Assembly (NCBI GenBank): GCA_030141605.1
Contig: JAQGDQ010001040.1
Location: 1 to 21,511, forward strand
Direction of reading: 5' to 3'
Length of the DNA stretch: 21,511 nt
DNA from: Tubiluchus corallicola
Taxonomy: Eukaryota > Priapulida > Priapulimorpha > Priapulimorphida > Tubiluchidae
This document shows, piece by piece, positions 1-9,587 of this stretch. How positions within the stretch are numbered: the first letter of the stretch is position 1; every line of letters starts with the position of its first letter. Both the position numbers and the translations under genes were made by a program. The notes beneath the pieces were generated by a model, which worked only from the letters and a program-made list of their open reading frames with translations, ran no database searches and was not told the DNA's origin.

Positions 1-23
1 CTAGTTATTCCAATATGAACGAA

Positions 24-920
24 TCTCTAGCCAATTTTAAGTCCGCTCTGCCAGTCAACATGTCTCTAGCCAACTTCAAGTCCACTCCACCAATCAACGA
101 ATCTCTAGCCGATTTCAAATCCACTCCACCAATGAACGAATCTCTAGCCAATATCAGGTCTACTCAAAGTATACATGTCTCTAGCCAATTTCAAGTCCAC
201 TACGCCAGTCAACATGTCTCTAGCCAACTTCAAGTCCACTACGCCAGTCAACATGTCTCTAGCCTATTTCAAGTCCACTATGCCAGTCAAAATGTCTCTA
301 GCCAATATCAGGTCTACTCCGCCAGTGTATATATCTCTAGCCAATTTCAAGTCCACTACGCCAGTCAACATGTCTCTAGCCTATTTCAAGTCCACTACGC
401 CAGTCAAAATGTCTCTAGCCAGTATCAGGTCTACTCCGCCAGTGTACATATCTCTAGCCAATTTCAAGTCCACTACGCCAGTCAACATGTCTCTAGCCTA
501 TTTCAAGTCCACTACGCCAGTCAAAATGTCTCTAGCCAGTATCAGGTCTACTCCACCAGTGTACATATCTCTAGCCAATTTCAAGTCCACTACGCCAGTC
601 AACATGTCTCTAGCCAACTTCAAGTCCACTACGCCAGTCAACATGTCTTTAGCCATCTTCAAGTCCACTATGCCAGTTAACATGTCTTTAGCCATCTTCA
701 AGTCCACTATACCAGTTAACATGGCTTTAGCCATCTTCAAGTCCACTCCACCAATCAACGAATCTCTAGCCAATTTCAAATCCACTCCACCAATCAACGA
801 ATCTCTAGCCAATTTCAAGTCCACTACGTCAGTCAACATGTCTCTAGCCAACCTCAAGTCCACTCCACCAATCACCAAATCTCTAGCCAATTTCAAGTCC
901 ACTCGGCCAGTGAACATCTC
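24..920. repeat. 39-bp minisatellite, about 23 copies
   Basis: Tandem array whose unit starts tctctagccaatttcaag and ends gccagtcaacatg; the period is 39 bp. Because 39 is divisible by three and the unit lacks stops, several frames stay open on both strands. They read as 13-residue repeats (for example LANFKSTTPVN on the plus strand and VDLKLARD on the minus strand). A two-base-short unit around 150-178 shifts the plus-strand frame, which argues against selection on a protein. Between about 295 and 600 three adjacent units vary together as a 117-bp higher-order block seen three times (one unit type carries caggtctactc). No splice sites or protein family tie it to a gene, so I treat it as non-coding satellite DNA, though a repetitive secreted or structural protein cannot be excluded. 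Confidence 0.93.
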
Positions 921-948
921 TAGTTTTATTTCCCATCTACTAATCTAC

Positions 949-1080
949 ATTTGGTGGTGTTGGTGTTGGTGTTGGTGGTGTTTGTTGTTGTTGTTGTTGC
1001 TGCTGCTGCTGTTGTTGTTAACGCTGCTGCTGTTGCTGCTGCTGCTGCAGTTGTTGTTGCTGCTGGTACAACGACTGCTT
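949..1080. repeat. TGG/TGT/TTG/CTG-rich simple sequence
   Basis: A run of imperfect trinucleotide and hexanucleotide repeats (ggtgtt, then gtt, then gct) directly follows the 39-bp array. It reads as leucine-rich in one plus frame and asparagine/serine-rich in the minus frame, which is expected for such DNA and is not evidence of a protein. Confidence 0.85.
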
Positions 1081-1948
1081 GCACAATGGGAATACATAGG
1101 CGCTACTGAGAACCTACCTATGATGATTCTGCTGCAGGTGGAGAATAATAACAATTATTGTCAACAAGTCTGATAAGTCGTCAATAGTCAACAATAATGA
1201 TTATTGTCAAATTATGGCAACAAGTCTTGTCTTTAAATCGGTTTAAAGTTTTTATATAGTCTAATAACCCGAATACTTTTGAGCAAAGAGAGAATATCGT
1301 TTCTTTCTTGGAATAAAACTTTAAATTTTACGACATTGATGTGTTTTACCTTTCTTTGTATTTATAAAATGACAGGTCAAAGTTTATTACATGCCAATGG
1401 GGTTATTCAAGAACAGAGTTACCACGCAATTCAGAAGTTGTGTCCAAAGAGCTCTTACATACGCGCTGATAAATTCATTGCTTCAAAGGCTTCATTCTCA
1501 AGTAGAAGACGTCACACAACCGCTGTACATGAGAGACGTACGTATTGTGATTCGCAGTTGCGTTAGATTGCATTTGGTTTAACGGCTCATAAACCTTGAT
1601 AGATACAATTTATTCAGTTCTGCATGCCTGGTCATCATTAGTGACTTGTCGTCCACAAGGCGACGGAATAACAAAATTTCACATCAAACAGAATTCTCGA
1701 GGCAATTATTAGATCAAGCAGCTAATGGCATACATCAAACCCCTATTCACATCACTATGTACATAGTAATCGGATGTGGTTACATGACCGGACTGTATAT
1801 TAAGCCGAAATTAAATTTTGCCATTGTCGTCTTACGTTACCGTTGACAAACATCTTGAATTGTACGGTGAATAATTTATATTAATTGGTGATTCGCGCTG
1901 TATTTTCAAAAATTTCTTTTTCTTCGTTGAACGCATAAACCGCAGGAG
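1081..1948. other. AT-rich intergenic, no supported gene
   Basis: Contains short open frames (for example 1279-1566) with no recognisable domain, splice context or repeat structure. At about 1192-1208 there is a near-perfect palindrome, acaataatgattattgt. The phrase caacaagtct occurs at about 1161 and again near 1219. I see no gene that I can support here. Confidence 0.5.
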
Positions 1949-2540
1949 TTAAAGGACAAGAAAAGGGGTACCTGAAGTAGGTTTCAGAAAAATCGCCTTA
2001 AAAAATTATATTACTTTATAGCAATTTTATGCGTATATCGTACTCGCACTGAAAGGAATTTCCGTTTGTTCTCATTTTAAATCTCCCGCAATACTGTTCC
2101 GTAGTCGCCATTACATGACGTCATGCACGAAACGTAAATGAAGGGAAGAGAAAGCCATGTTAAATTATATCTCAAAAGACTTTCCGTGCAAATCTATATT
2201 ACTTAGATTTTCGCTTACCTGCTACAGAGATTTATGTAACTGCTTAATCTTATTGACAAGATACAGTAATTTTAAATTTTATTTAGTTAGTGACTAGTGC
2301 GCTACGAATGCTCTGATTATGTTTTCAAACTTTACAAAATGTTATCTAAACTTGTTTCAAATGACCTGTCGTGAAAATGGCTGCGTCCAACGGTCATCGC
2401 GGGAGTTTAAATTTACATGTTTTATACAGCGTGACTGCCGATTGAAGTCCTGCACGCAAAAAGCCATGATGTAAGTGATATAAAATTTCAAAACGAATTT
2501 TTTAAGCTTTATGTTTATGAAGGGTTTTCTTGTGCTTTAA
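1949..2540 (+). mobile_element. TTAA-flanked MITE, family 1 copy A
   Basis: A short non-autonomous DNA transposon. It is bounded by TTAA at 1949-1952 and TTAA at 2537-2540. The interior begins AGGACAAGAAAA and ends with the inverted near-match TTTTCTTGTGCT (11 of 12 positions pair). A second copy in the same orientation lies at 17549-18239 and is similar along the whole length apart from one extra block in that copy, which confirms the boundaries. It has no coding capacity. TTAA target sites are typical of the piggyBac and Kolobok superfamilies; the AGG-type end does not match the usual CCY start of piggyBac, so the superfamily is unresolved. A CRE-like palindrome, tgacgtca, lies inside at 2116-2123. 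Confidence 0.85.
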
Positions 2541-2700
2541 AGTTCATAATCAAATTAATCAAACGACTAAAAAAGTAAAGCCATCATTTATTTATCATCC
2601 TCGTCTAACTGAGGAGATTAGCATTAACGGCTATTTAGCGACTGTCTAACAACAATACAGGTAAGGACGCAATGCACAACATGTAACATAGAGGATGTAT

Positions 2701-2789
2701 GTCCTGGCGTCGGCAGCTGCTAGACTCGAACTCAGAACTCAAGTGGTTGCAATCCCAAATCTAGACCACTTGGCTACTCAACCCAGGAC
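2701..2789 (-). mobile_element. tRNA-like (SINE-head) remnant
   Basis: Read on the minus strand, the segment has an A-box (TAGCCAAGTGG, fitting TRGYNNARNNG) followed at tRNA-like spacing by a B-box (AGTTCGAGTC). This is the internal promoter layout of RNA polymerase III tRNA genes and tRNA-derived SINEs. The acceptor stem is not convincingly paired, so a functional tRNA is unlikely. The segment is bracketed by the 7-bp inverted pair gtcctgg/ccaggac at 2701-2707 and 2783-2789. No tail or target duplication was identified. Confidence 0.6.
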
Positions 2790-3519
2790 AGTTTGCCATT
2801 TAAATGTTTTTGTGGTAAAAATGCCTCGATTTTACAATTCGTAAAACAAAACATATCTGCACTACTGAACAAGGAGCATAGTAAACAAAAATTACAAATT
2901 TATTGCAAATATATTCGATTCAAGAGCAAATACTGAGTATCGTTCACGTTTTCTGTTTAAGAAGGCAACATTAAAGGTTAGGCTGTAAAATTATATTGGA
3001 CTGCCTTTAATCGAGTTTATTAAACTAACAACAAGGGCCTTTCTAACCTACGTAAACTTATATTCTTTATCTTTTAGGATGTTTATAAAAGATTTAATAA
3101 ACACAAACTGTTGGCGTTTATGCAATTTGACACTTTATCGCTAAGCAAACTAAACACAAGCGGTTGTATTTTACAGCAATCAAAGAGCATGATAGACGGC
3201 GCTACTAGTGCAACAGACGCTGTGATTGAGGGACCTGATAAACAGCATCTATAAAGATACACAGTATTTTAATAAAGTTCAAATGTCTATATACGTCTGT
3301 AACGCAAAACTTTTATTTATGCGTATTAGTACTGAATTTGACAAATTCCCAGAAGTTGTTTCGATGCTGCCAGAAAAGAAAAAACACGAAGACGCAAGTT
3401 TCTTTTAGTCGTAGTGGAAGCACTGCAAGGAGATGACAGAGTCATAATGGCTGTGCGTTTGAAAATGCTAAACTCAAATTTTGTTGTTGTTGTAGAGAAA
3501 GTTGTTGCAACTGAATGTG
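2790..3519. other. AT-rich intergenic, no supported gene
   Basis: No open frame with recognisable domains, no tandem repeat and no convincing splice pair. A 60-codon frame at 3226-3408 is AT-rich and lacks any family signal. Confidence 0.4.
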
Positions 3520-4055
3520 AAAGGAAAACGAAAAAAAATGCTCTAAAATATTGAAAATTACAATGGCGTTTTTTTTAAATTAAAACTTAGAATAAATAAT
3601 AATTACCTCGGATACTCAAATTTTGTAAAACTTTCAAAGCTTTCGGCTCAGTGAATCTACCAAGATTGGCAACGGCGCCTTTTTGTCACGTGCGCGTGGC
3701 CGACAAATAGAAGGCGGTACCGTGATAACCATGATCATGAACTGCAGGGTTAGTTTCTGACATCATGTGACGTAGAGCCCATTTTCGTGACATCACGCGT
3801 TTAAGCAGCACTGTAACACTTACGCAACCGTGCTTGACGCGCAAGGAAAGATGTCTAGCATTGCAGGTTAGTGGTTAGTTTCTGACATAAGCAATAGCTG
3901 TGTTCGGTTGCCGTTAATTAACTTTCTAAGCTAATTATTCAAATTTAAGAAACAATTGTTAACTTTTATAGGCAAGAAAATGTGTATTTTGGACAGTAAA
4001 TTAAAATGAGATTGAGTCTAAAGAATCGTCCGGTTTTCCTTGAATGTAATGATCA
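3520..4055 (+). mobile_element. Degenerate relative of family 2 MITE
   Basis: Several patches match family 2 copies in the same order. These are ctaaaatattgaaa near 3541, gttagtttctgacatc near 3750 (matching the reverse complement of copy 2), agcactgtaacactt near 3807, ttgccgttaattaa near 3908, and a terminal aatcgtccggttttcc like the aatcgtcttgtcttcc of copy 1. No intact TTAA ends were found, and the middle contains a different sequence. I read it as an old, rearranged copy; the borders are approximate. Confidence 0.45.
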
Positions 4056-4397
4056 GTAAAACTAGATTAGCACAGTCTACTAATAATTTTCAAGTGCAAA
4101 AACACTACACGGAATGGTAAGTTTCTCGTTCGCTCACGGCTCACTGTTCCTACCAAGAAGCGTGCAGTCCTGCATAATGTACTCTCAGGTTGGTCTCGAG
4201 GCACTTTAGATCAACGGGGAGTAAAAACAATCGATACAGATTATCGTGGTTCGCGGCTAATGGAACAGATGTCAGTGCTATGCTCATTAAGATTATAGAA
4301 ACAGACTCGCTTGAGTTAACAGAAACACTCATCCTAGCATGCAAATTCAAACTCCTTTTGCTTTCAATTAAGAATTTGATGTTAAATTAGTGTTCGG
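4056..4397. other. No supported gene
   Basis: Overlapping open frames of 66 codons occur on both strands here (4150-4350 and 4190-4390). Neither shows a domain, codon pattern or splice context that would support a gene. Confidence 0.4.
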
Positions 4398-4511
4398 GCG
4401 AGTAAGGGAGAGGGGTGGTGTGAAGAAGGGGAGGACTAATGAGGAAGAGAGAGATGGAAAAAAAGAGGCGTGCGGAAAAGGAAGGAGAGCAAAGTAAAAG
4501 GGGGAAGGACG
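4398..4511 (+). repeat. Polypurine tract
   Basis: About 115 bp in which the plus strand is overwhelmingly A/G (runs such as agggagagggg, agaaggggagga, gaggaagagagaga and gggggaagga) with only scattered pyrimidines. Such purine/pyrimidine strand asymmetry can form triplex (H-DNA) structures; whether it does so here is inference. Confidence 0.7.
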
Positions 4512-5221
4512 CCTCATTTAATCTAATATCCTGTTATGTATGCATGGATTTCTCTTCTGGGTGCACCAGAAATCGAATTGGGTGACTTGGGTCATTGGTT
4601 ATTATTAGTTCAGTGGAATAATTCAAAGGTAATATTAGTTCAGTTATTAAAAAAAAACAATTTAGTACAGGTGGACAGGTAATTCCGAATATCCACTGAT
4701 GTGCAATAACTGCTCCTTAAATGGTCCATTATAGACATCAGTGAACATACCAACCGTCCACTGTTTCTCGAGCAGAATACAGATGAATCTGTTGGCTTCA
4801 CAATATGGGATTGCCAAGCAAATGGATATTCATTATTCAGCCAGCCCTTGCCAATGATAAGCAGCAGCATGGCCAGGGACTTAGTACGACGACCACTGAA
4901 GCTGACTACTGTCATTATCAAAAGTGCATAAATAATTTACTTTCAAGTTGCAATAATTCAAATGGGCAATAATGTTCTAACGCTAACGTCGCCATTAGTA
5001 GACTAATGATACTTATTGGCAGCTAATTAAGTTTATTGACATATTCGCTAAATAAAAATACATTTCCAAAGCCCCAGACACCTTGAAATAAGCCCAAAAA
5101 CCCAACCATGTGTAAATCCATAAACGAGCCAGTTGAAATATATAAAAAAGAGGTTCTTTAGGACCTTATTGTCAAAGGAAAACACGGGTAGCATTAAATG
5201 GTTACTTCATGGGTGGACCCG
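4512..5221. other. Low-coding region with degenerate ORFs around 4640-4921
   Basis: A 93-codon open frame lies on the minus strand. A second minus-strand frame, about 54 codons, is open from about 4830 down to 4665 and reads smoothly (for example EKQWTVGMFTDVYNGPFK). The overlapping open frames with sensible composition suggest a frameshifted coding remnant, possibly of a transposable element, but I cannot assign a family. Confidence 0.25.
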
Positions 5222-5314
<93 letters not shown>

Positions 5315-5316
5315 TA
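5222..5316. repeat. (ATT)n microsatellite
   Basis: A nearly perfect ATT run of about 30 units, breaking down into ttatttattt at the right edge. It gives a poly-leucine open frame that is not a gene. Confidence 0.97.
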
Positions 5317-5390
5317 TGTACTTATTTATTTATTGATTCGTATAATTATAAGAAAGTACAATAACACAACATAGACACACAGACACACAG

Positions 5391-5436
5391 TACATTATTA
5401 TTATTATTATTACTATTATTATTATTATTATTATTA

Positions 5437-5474
<38 letters not shown>
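5391..5474. repeat. Second (ATT)n microsatellite
   Basis: ATT repeats with small interruptions (a tactatt unit and a T-run in the middle). It is separated from the first run by a short spacer containing two acacagacacacag-like motifs. Confidence 0.93.
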
Positions 5475-5475
<1 letters not shown>

Positions 5476-5567
5476 ATTCATGTTACTTTAATGGCTAAGA
5501 ACTGAACGACCTCCTGAGGCAAAAGCAAGCTCCACTCATCTAAACATTATTATACTAATAGTTGCAT

Positions 5568-6415
5568 TTCCGTAGAAAGAAATGCTTAATAAATGCTTTA
5601 GTAGCACCTGCATAATTCGCCTAAAATGCTTCTGATTTTTAGATTAAGCTGTAGCTTCCCACGTCCATTCTTAGTAAAAACATATAAAAGGCTGTATCTA
5701 GTAGGAAACCAGTATTCCGTAATGCTTAATAAGTGCTTTAGTAGCACGTGCATAATTTACCTAAAATGCTTCTGATATTCATTTTAAACTGTAGCCTTCC
5801 CACGTCCATTCTTAGTAAATACATATGAAAGACTGTATCTAGTAGGAAACCAGTATTCCGTGATGCTTAATAAGTGCTTTAGTAGCACGTGCATAATTTA
5901 CCTAAAATGCTTCTGGTTTTTAGATTAAACAGTAGCCTTCCCACGTCCATTCTTAATAAATACATATGAACGGCTGTATCTAGTAGGAAACCAGTATTCC
6001 GTGATGCTTAATAAGTGCTTTAGTAGCACCTGCATAATTTACCTAAAATGCTTCTGATTTTCAGATTAAACTGTAGCCTTTCCACGTCCATTCTTAGTAA
6101 ATACATATAAAAGACTGTATCTAGTAGGAAACCAGTATTCCGTGATGCTTAATAAGTGCTTTAGTAGCACCTGCATAATTTACCTAAAATGCTTCTGAAT
6201 TTCAGATTAAACTGTAGCCTTCCCACGTCCATTCTTAGTAAATACATATAGAAGACTGTATCTAGTAGGAAACCAGTATTCCGTGATGCTTAATAAGTGC
6301 TTTAGTAGCACCTGCATAATTTACCTAAAATGCTTCTGAATTTCAGATTAAACTGTAGCCTTCCCACGTCCATTCTTAGTAAATACATATAGAAGACTGT
6401 ATCTAGTAGGAAACC
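5568..6415. repeat. 141-bp tandem satellite, six copies
   Basis: Repeat starts (atgcttaataa) fall at 5582, 5722, 5863, 6004, 6145 and 6286, giving a period of 140-141 bp. Units are highly similar. The first copy is the most diverged and the last two are almost identical, which points to recent local duplication at the right end. Each unit contains tgctttagtagca, a short inverted repeat, followed by either gcacgtgc (an E-box) or gcacctgc. There are no open frames. The array ends abruptly after agtaggaaacc at 6415. Confidence 0.95.
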
Positions 6416-6790
6416 GATATCCCACGTACTCCTCTACCCGCACGTCACTATTCTCTGCACTGATTACAGTCATAATGTGGCTTCTCGGAACAAGAACATT
6501 GCAAATCATTCCCCGAAAACTCTTTCATTCTCATTCTTCGACATGCGGGAATGTAAAATTTAATCCAGGTAAATCCGCGGTGATCCGAGGAAATTACGGG
6601 TTAGAGCTGGATTATTTCAAACAATCAAAATTGTTCAAAAGAGCAAAGCGAAACTGATCACAGAAGCTATGCACTCAGATTAGACAATGGTTAGTCTGTA
6701 ATTTTACATGAATACAACGTAAGTATAAAATACTTGATTTACAATAAAGCTAAATTAAATCCAGACTAGACATAAAAAGACTAATTGTAA
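6416..6790. other. No supported gene
   Basis: Contains a 60-codon open frame (6475-6657) starting at an ATG just after the satellite. Its composition is not obviously random (a histidine/serine stretch, then basic residues), but no family or splice site is recognised. Confidence 0.35.
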
Positions 6791-7063
6791 ACGACATATT
6801 ACAAACAAGTGTCAAGACTTTATCACAATCGAAAATTAAACTTTGTGAGAAAAATTGTAAACTCTTGCACATTGAGAATTCCAAAGCTATGCTATTATGT
6901 AAATAACAGTCAAGTAAATTTAAGATTTAAATATGGTTGTACTGTAGATCTAAACGAAAATGTAAAATTAAAGGTTAAGAACTCATTTAAAGATTATGTT
7001 TTAAGATATCTATTATAGCTCCTTACAACACTGTATAATGTAATATAATTACAAGGGAACTAT

Positions 7064-7834
7064 GGTGCAGATCTAGAATGTGTTGAACATTTCCCGTACC
7101 TGGGCAGTCTACTCTCCGTCCAGTGCAACTCAACAAAGGATGTGGAAAATAGGCTTAGAGCTGCCCATGCCGCTTTCGGCAGACTCTCAACCCGTGTCTT
7201 TGGTAATGCTCATCTAACTCGTCGAACCAAGCTGATGGTCTATAATGCTATTGTCGTTTCCACACTCCTTTACGGATGTGAAACATGGACTCTGTACCGC
7301 CAAGACCTGAAAAAACTCGAACAGTTCCACCAGAAAAAGCTTCGCTCAGTTTCCAACATCAGATGGGATGATTATGTCACCAATAATTCAGTTCTCGAGA
7401 GATTCAACACCACTAGTATAGAAGCTATGATTACGAAACATCGGCTAAGGTGGGCAGGGCATGTAGCACGTATGGACGAAAACAGACTTCCCCGAAGGAT
7501 CCTCTTCAGTGAGCTGAGCACTGGAAAACGCCCCCTGGGCCGCCCTAGGCGCCGCTACAAGGACCAACTAAAAGAAACCCTGCAATCAGCAAGGATCGAT
7601 CCAGAAACCTGGGAACAGACAGCGCGGCAGCGAACAAAGTGGAGAAGAGTCATCCAGGAAGGGACTGAGCATTTTGAAACAACCAGACGAGCAGCAATTG
7701 AAGCCAAACGTCAACGAAGGAAAGAGAAGGCCCGTCAACCTCAGGTAACTCCCACCATCCAATGTGACAAATGCACCAGAATGTTTCGAGCAAGAATCGG
7801 GCTGTTAAGCCACCAACGTGCCCACCACAGCTAG
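7064..7834 (+). pseudogene. C-terminal fragment of LINE reverse transcriptase polyprotein
   Basis: The frame is open from the very start of the insertion (…GADLECVEHFPYLGSLLS…) to a TAG at 7832-7834, about 256 residues. Seen in order are FPYLGS, a basic VENRLRAAHAAFGRL segment, the family motif LLYGCETWTLY, then RLRWAGHVARMD, a GKRPLGRPRRR basic patch and a strongly charged segment. A C-terminal C2H2 zinc finger follows (CDKC…HQRAHH, spacing C-x2-C-x12-H-x3-H). These are hallmarks of the region after the reverse transcriptase domain in animal non-LTR retrotransposons. The endonuclease and catalytic reverse transcriptase domains are absent because of truncation, so it cannot transpose alone. 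There are no stops or frameshifts, which suggests a young copy. No start codon is expected; an ATG at 7140 is out of frame. Confidence 0.92.
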
Positions 7835-7847
7835 TAACTTCGACCGA

Positions 7848-7890
7848 AAGGACAATACTCGGAAACGAGTGAAAGCCGACGACGACGACG
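7848..7890 (+). other. LINE 3' hairpin and GAC tail
   Basis: ACTCG-GAAA-CGAGT forms a perfect 5-bp stem with a GNRA-type loop, followed by tgaaag and then ccgacgacgacgacg. This is the probable recognition end for the element's own reverse transcriptase (inference from how other LINEs work). Confidence 0.6.
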
Positions 7891-8043
7891 ACAAGGGAAC
7901 TACAATGTATGGTTATTATAAAGTTGAATGTCTGTAGATATGTTACTTTACTAATATCACATTACCTGTTTTACTAACATCTTTATCTTTGTAAACTGTA
8001 TATTTTTATACGAAATAAACTCATAATAAAAAAAATAATAATA

Positions 8044-8667
8044 CAATTCATACATAAACATAGAATAAAATTAAAAGAAAACAGTAAGTGTCCGTTATAC
8101 ACAAGAACATCGTCTTTATCTGCTAGCCTTTTAAAACTGGCTAAATTACATATACATGTATTACGAAATTCATTTCGGAAGAAATTCTACAATGAAGAAG
8201 CAGTATATTAGAAACCGTTTTTGCCAAAATTGGTTTTAATTATCAGAAGGTATAGCTTGCCATTAGCTGCAGCTCGAGTGCTCACTTGGTGAATTTCCTC
8301 CAGGCTAACTAGTTTGTTCATTACAAAGACAGGAGTACAATTATTCATAATTTCCTCAGCTTCGAGAAACCTGCATAAACTCACATGGTAGCTCTCTAGA
8401 CCCGAATATCGTTGATCTCACTTCTGTGCAATTTATTTTCACAAAATTATATGAAATATAATGGACTGATTATATGTTTATTATCCGTAAGCGGCTCATT
8501 GCTCACAAAACCGCCGTGGTCGAGTAATCTGACATAATTTCGTGTGAGCATAGCGACAATTGTTTCAACTGTCAGAATCAATTAACTATTTTTACAATGA
8601 TTTTAATAAGAATTCGTACACATTCATCATTGCCAGATGTGTTCCACTCTGTCAGGAACGCAGTTAT
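8044..8667. other. AT-rich intergenic, no supported gene
   Basis: No open frame of interest, no tandem array and no convincing exon signals found on either strand. Confidence 0.4.
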
Positions 8668-9202
8668 TTAAAGCAAAACCGCACACAATCTTAAACTGTA
8701 GGTCAAAACAATCTACTCTTTAAAATATTGAAAGGAAACATACTAATTTTTCAAAAATGACGTACGTGAAAGAATTATTGCCACACAAACACAATTTCGC
8801 GTTCGCGCCACTAGTTCTTCGATATTACGTGCACTTCATCATTCGCTAGTTAGAAGGGGACTAGTGCCTGCATTTTGGAAATGCATTGCACAAAAAAGGT
8901 GCTGTACCTCTCAGTTCAGATGTGTCTACTTTTAGTACAGCACACTGACTACATTACAGTAGCACTGTACTTCAATTTTCGCTTTCGCAAACATGTAAAA
9001 CACACTCGAATATTTTTGTTGCTGAAAATTATGTTAGCTTGTGATGTCATCACTAGTTCGGCTCGCCTGCCGTTAATTAAGTTTTTAAGCTATTAACTAA
9101 TTATCAGAAACGCTATTGCAGTATTAACTGCGTTAAAATGTATACTTTTTATCGGACTTGAAAATGGGGTAGTATATGAAAAATCGTCTTGTCTTCCTTT
9201 AA
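8668..9202 (+). mobile_element. TTAA-flanked MITE, family 2 copy 1
   Basis: Bounded by TTAA at 8668-8671 and 9199-9202. The interior starts AGCAAAACCGCACACAATC and ends AATCGTCTTGTCTTCCT. An inverted copy at 19666-20277 matches along the length, including the left end (aatcttaaactgta), the middle (ctgtacctctcagttcagatgtgt) and the right end (actttttatcggacttgaaaatggg). The ends both start with AG after TTAA but pair only weakly, unlike family 1. The centre includes a palindromic tgatgtcatca. A 73-codon open frame inside (8875-9096) is interrupted in the other copy and is not a gene. Confidence 0.8.
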
Positions 9203-9587
9203 AACACTTTTCAGCTCCTTGAAAACATAAGATTTATGGAGAAAAATAACTGACTAACCCCATCTAATTACATAGCTTTACTTTATGGGCCTAACTATTT
9301 CACTTTTAAACTAATGTCAAATATGGAGGATTTCAAAACAGAGCACTTTCACCAAGATTTCAGGTATTTATTTTTCTTTTGGTCAGATGTAGCAACGCCA
9401 CAGCAGATCTGCTCATGTGATTAGCCGCCCTACTATGTCCTCAACATTTTACCTTTCATCCTTCAAAAATTCCATCTTTGTGCAAGTTAAGCAAGCATGG
9501 ATTTTGGACGTTTGATCTATCATTTTCATGTTGCTGTCATGAAAAAACTTTGTAAGTGTCGCATTTATCTTTTGATTTCTCTCTACG
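9203..9587. other. No supported gene; weak minus-strand exon-like frame
   Basis: A minus-strand frame at 9449-9634 ends at a possible donor (ATGAAAG followed by gtaaaa) near 9449-9455. Its upstream part runs into the 43-bp repeat array and no good acceptor is seen, so I do not call an exon. Confidence 0.3.

Larger units (their letters stand above)
7051..7902 (+). mobile_element. 5'-truncated LINE insertion with 12-bp target duplication
   Basis: A perfect 12-bp direct repeat, acaagggaacta, flanks the insert at 7051-7062 and 7891-7902. The insert is 828 bp. It begins inside coding sequence, so it is 5'-truncated as expected for target-primed reverse transcription. It ends not in poly(A) but in a GAC repeat (gccgacgacgacgacg). 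Just before the tail is actcggaaacgagt, a 5-bp stem capped by a GAAA loop, with only about 55 bp between the stop codon and the tail. Some LINE clades end in short tandem repeats and use a 3' hairpin for reverse transcriptase recognition. Exact clade not assigned. Confidence 0.92.
6791..8043 (+). mobile_element. Older retroposon 3' end, split by a younger LINE
   Basis: An open frame from 6791 to the stop at 7016-7018 is lysine/asparagine-rich and contains RKLNFVRKI and a phenylalanine-containing tail. This resembles the C-terminal ends of some non-LTR retrotransposon proteins, but the match is weak. If the younger insertion at 7063-7890 and one copy of its target duplication are removed, the sequence continues as an AT-rich 3' untranslated stretch with AATAAA at 8014-8019 and an A-rich end (ataataaaaaaaataata) near 8025-8043. 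That layout fits a reverse-transcribed messenger 3' end. The 5' border is unknown and family assignment is tentative. Confidence 0.4.

Noticed and set aside
498-917. 139-codon minus-strand open frame
   Set aside because: Same 39-bp repeat read backwards; no start context or family.
175-1173. 332-codon plus-strand open frame
   Set aside because: It is produced by the 39-bp repeat and the adjoining trinucleotide sequence; other frames are also open, and a short unit breaks the frame relative to the array's left part.
5133-5336. Poly-leucine open frame
   Set aside because: Translation of the ATT microsatellite.
8875-9096. 73-codon frame as a transposase
   Set aside because: Lies in a short MITE, shows no catalytic motif and is not kept in the other copy.
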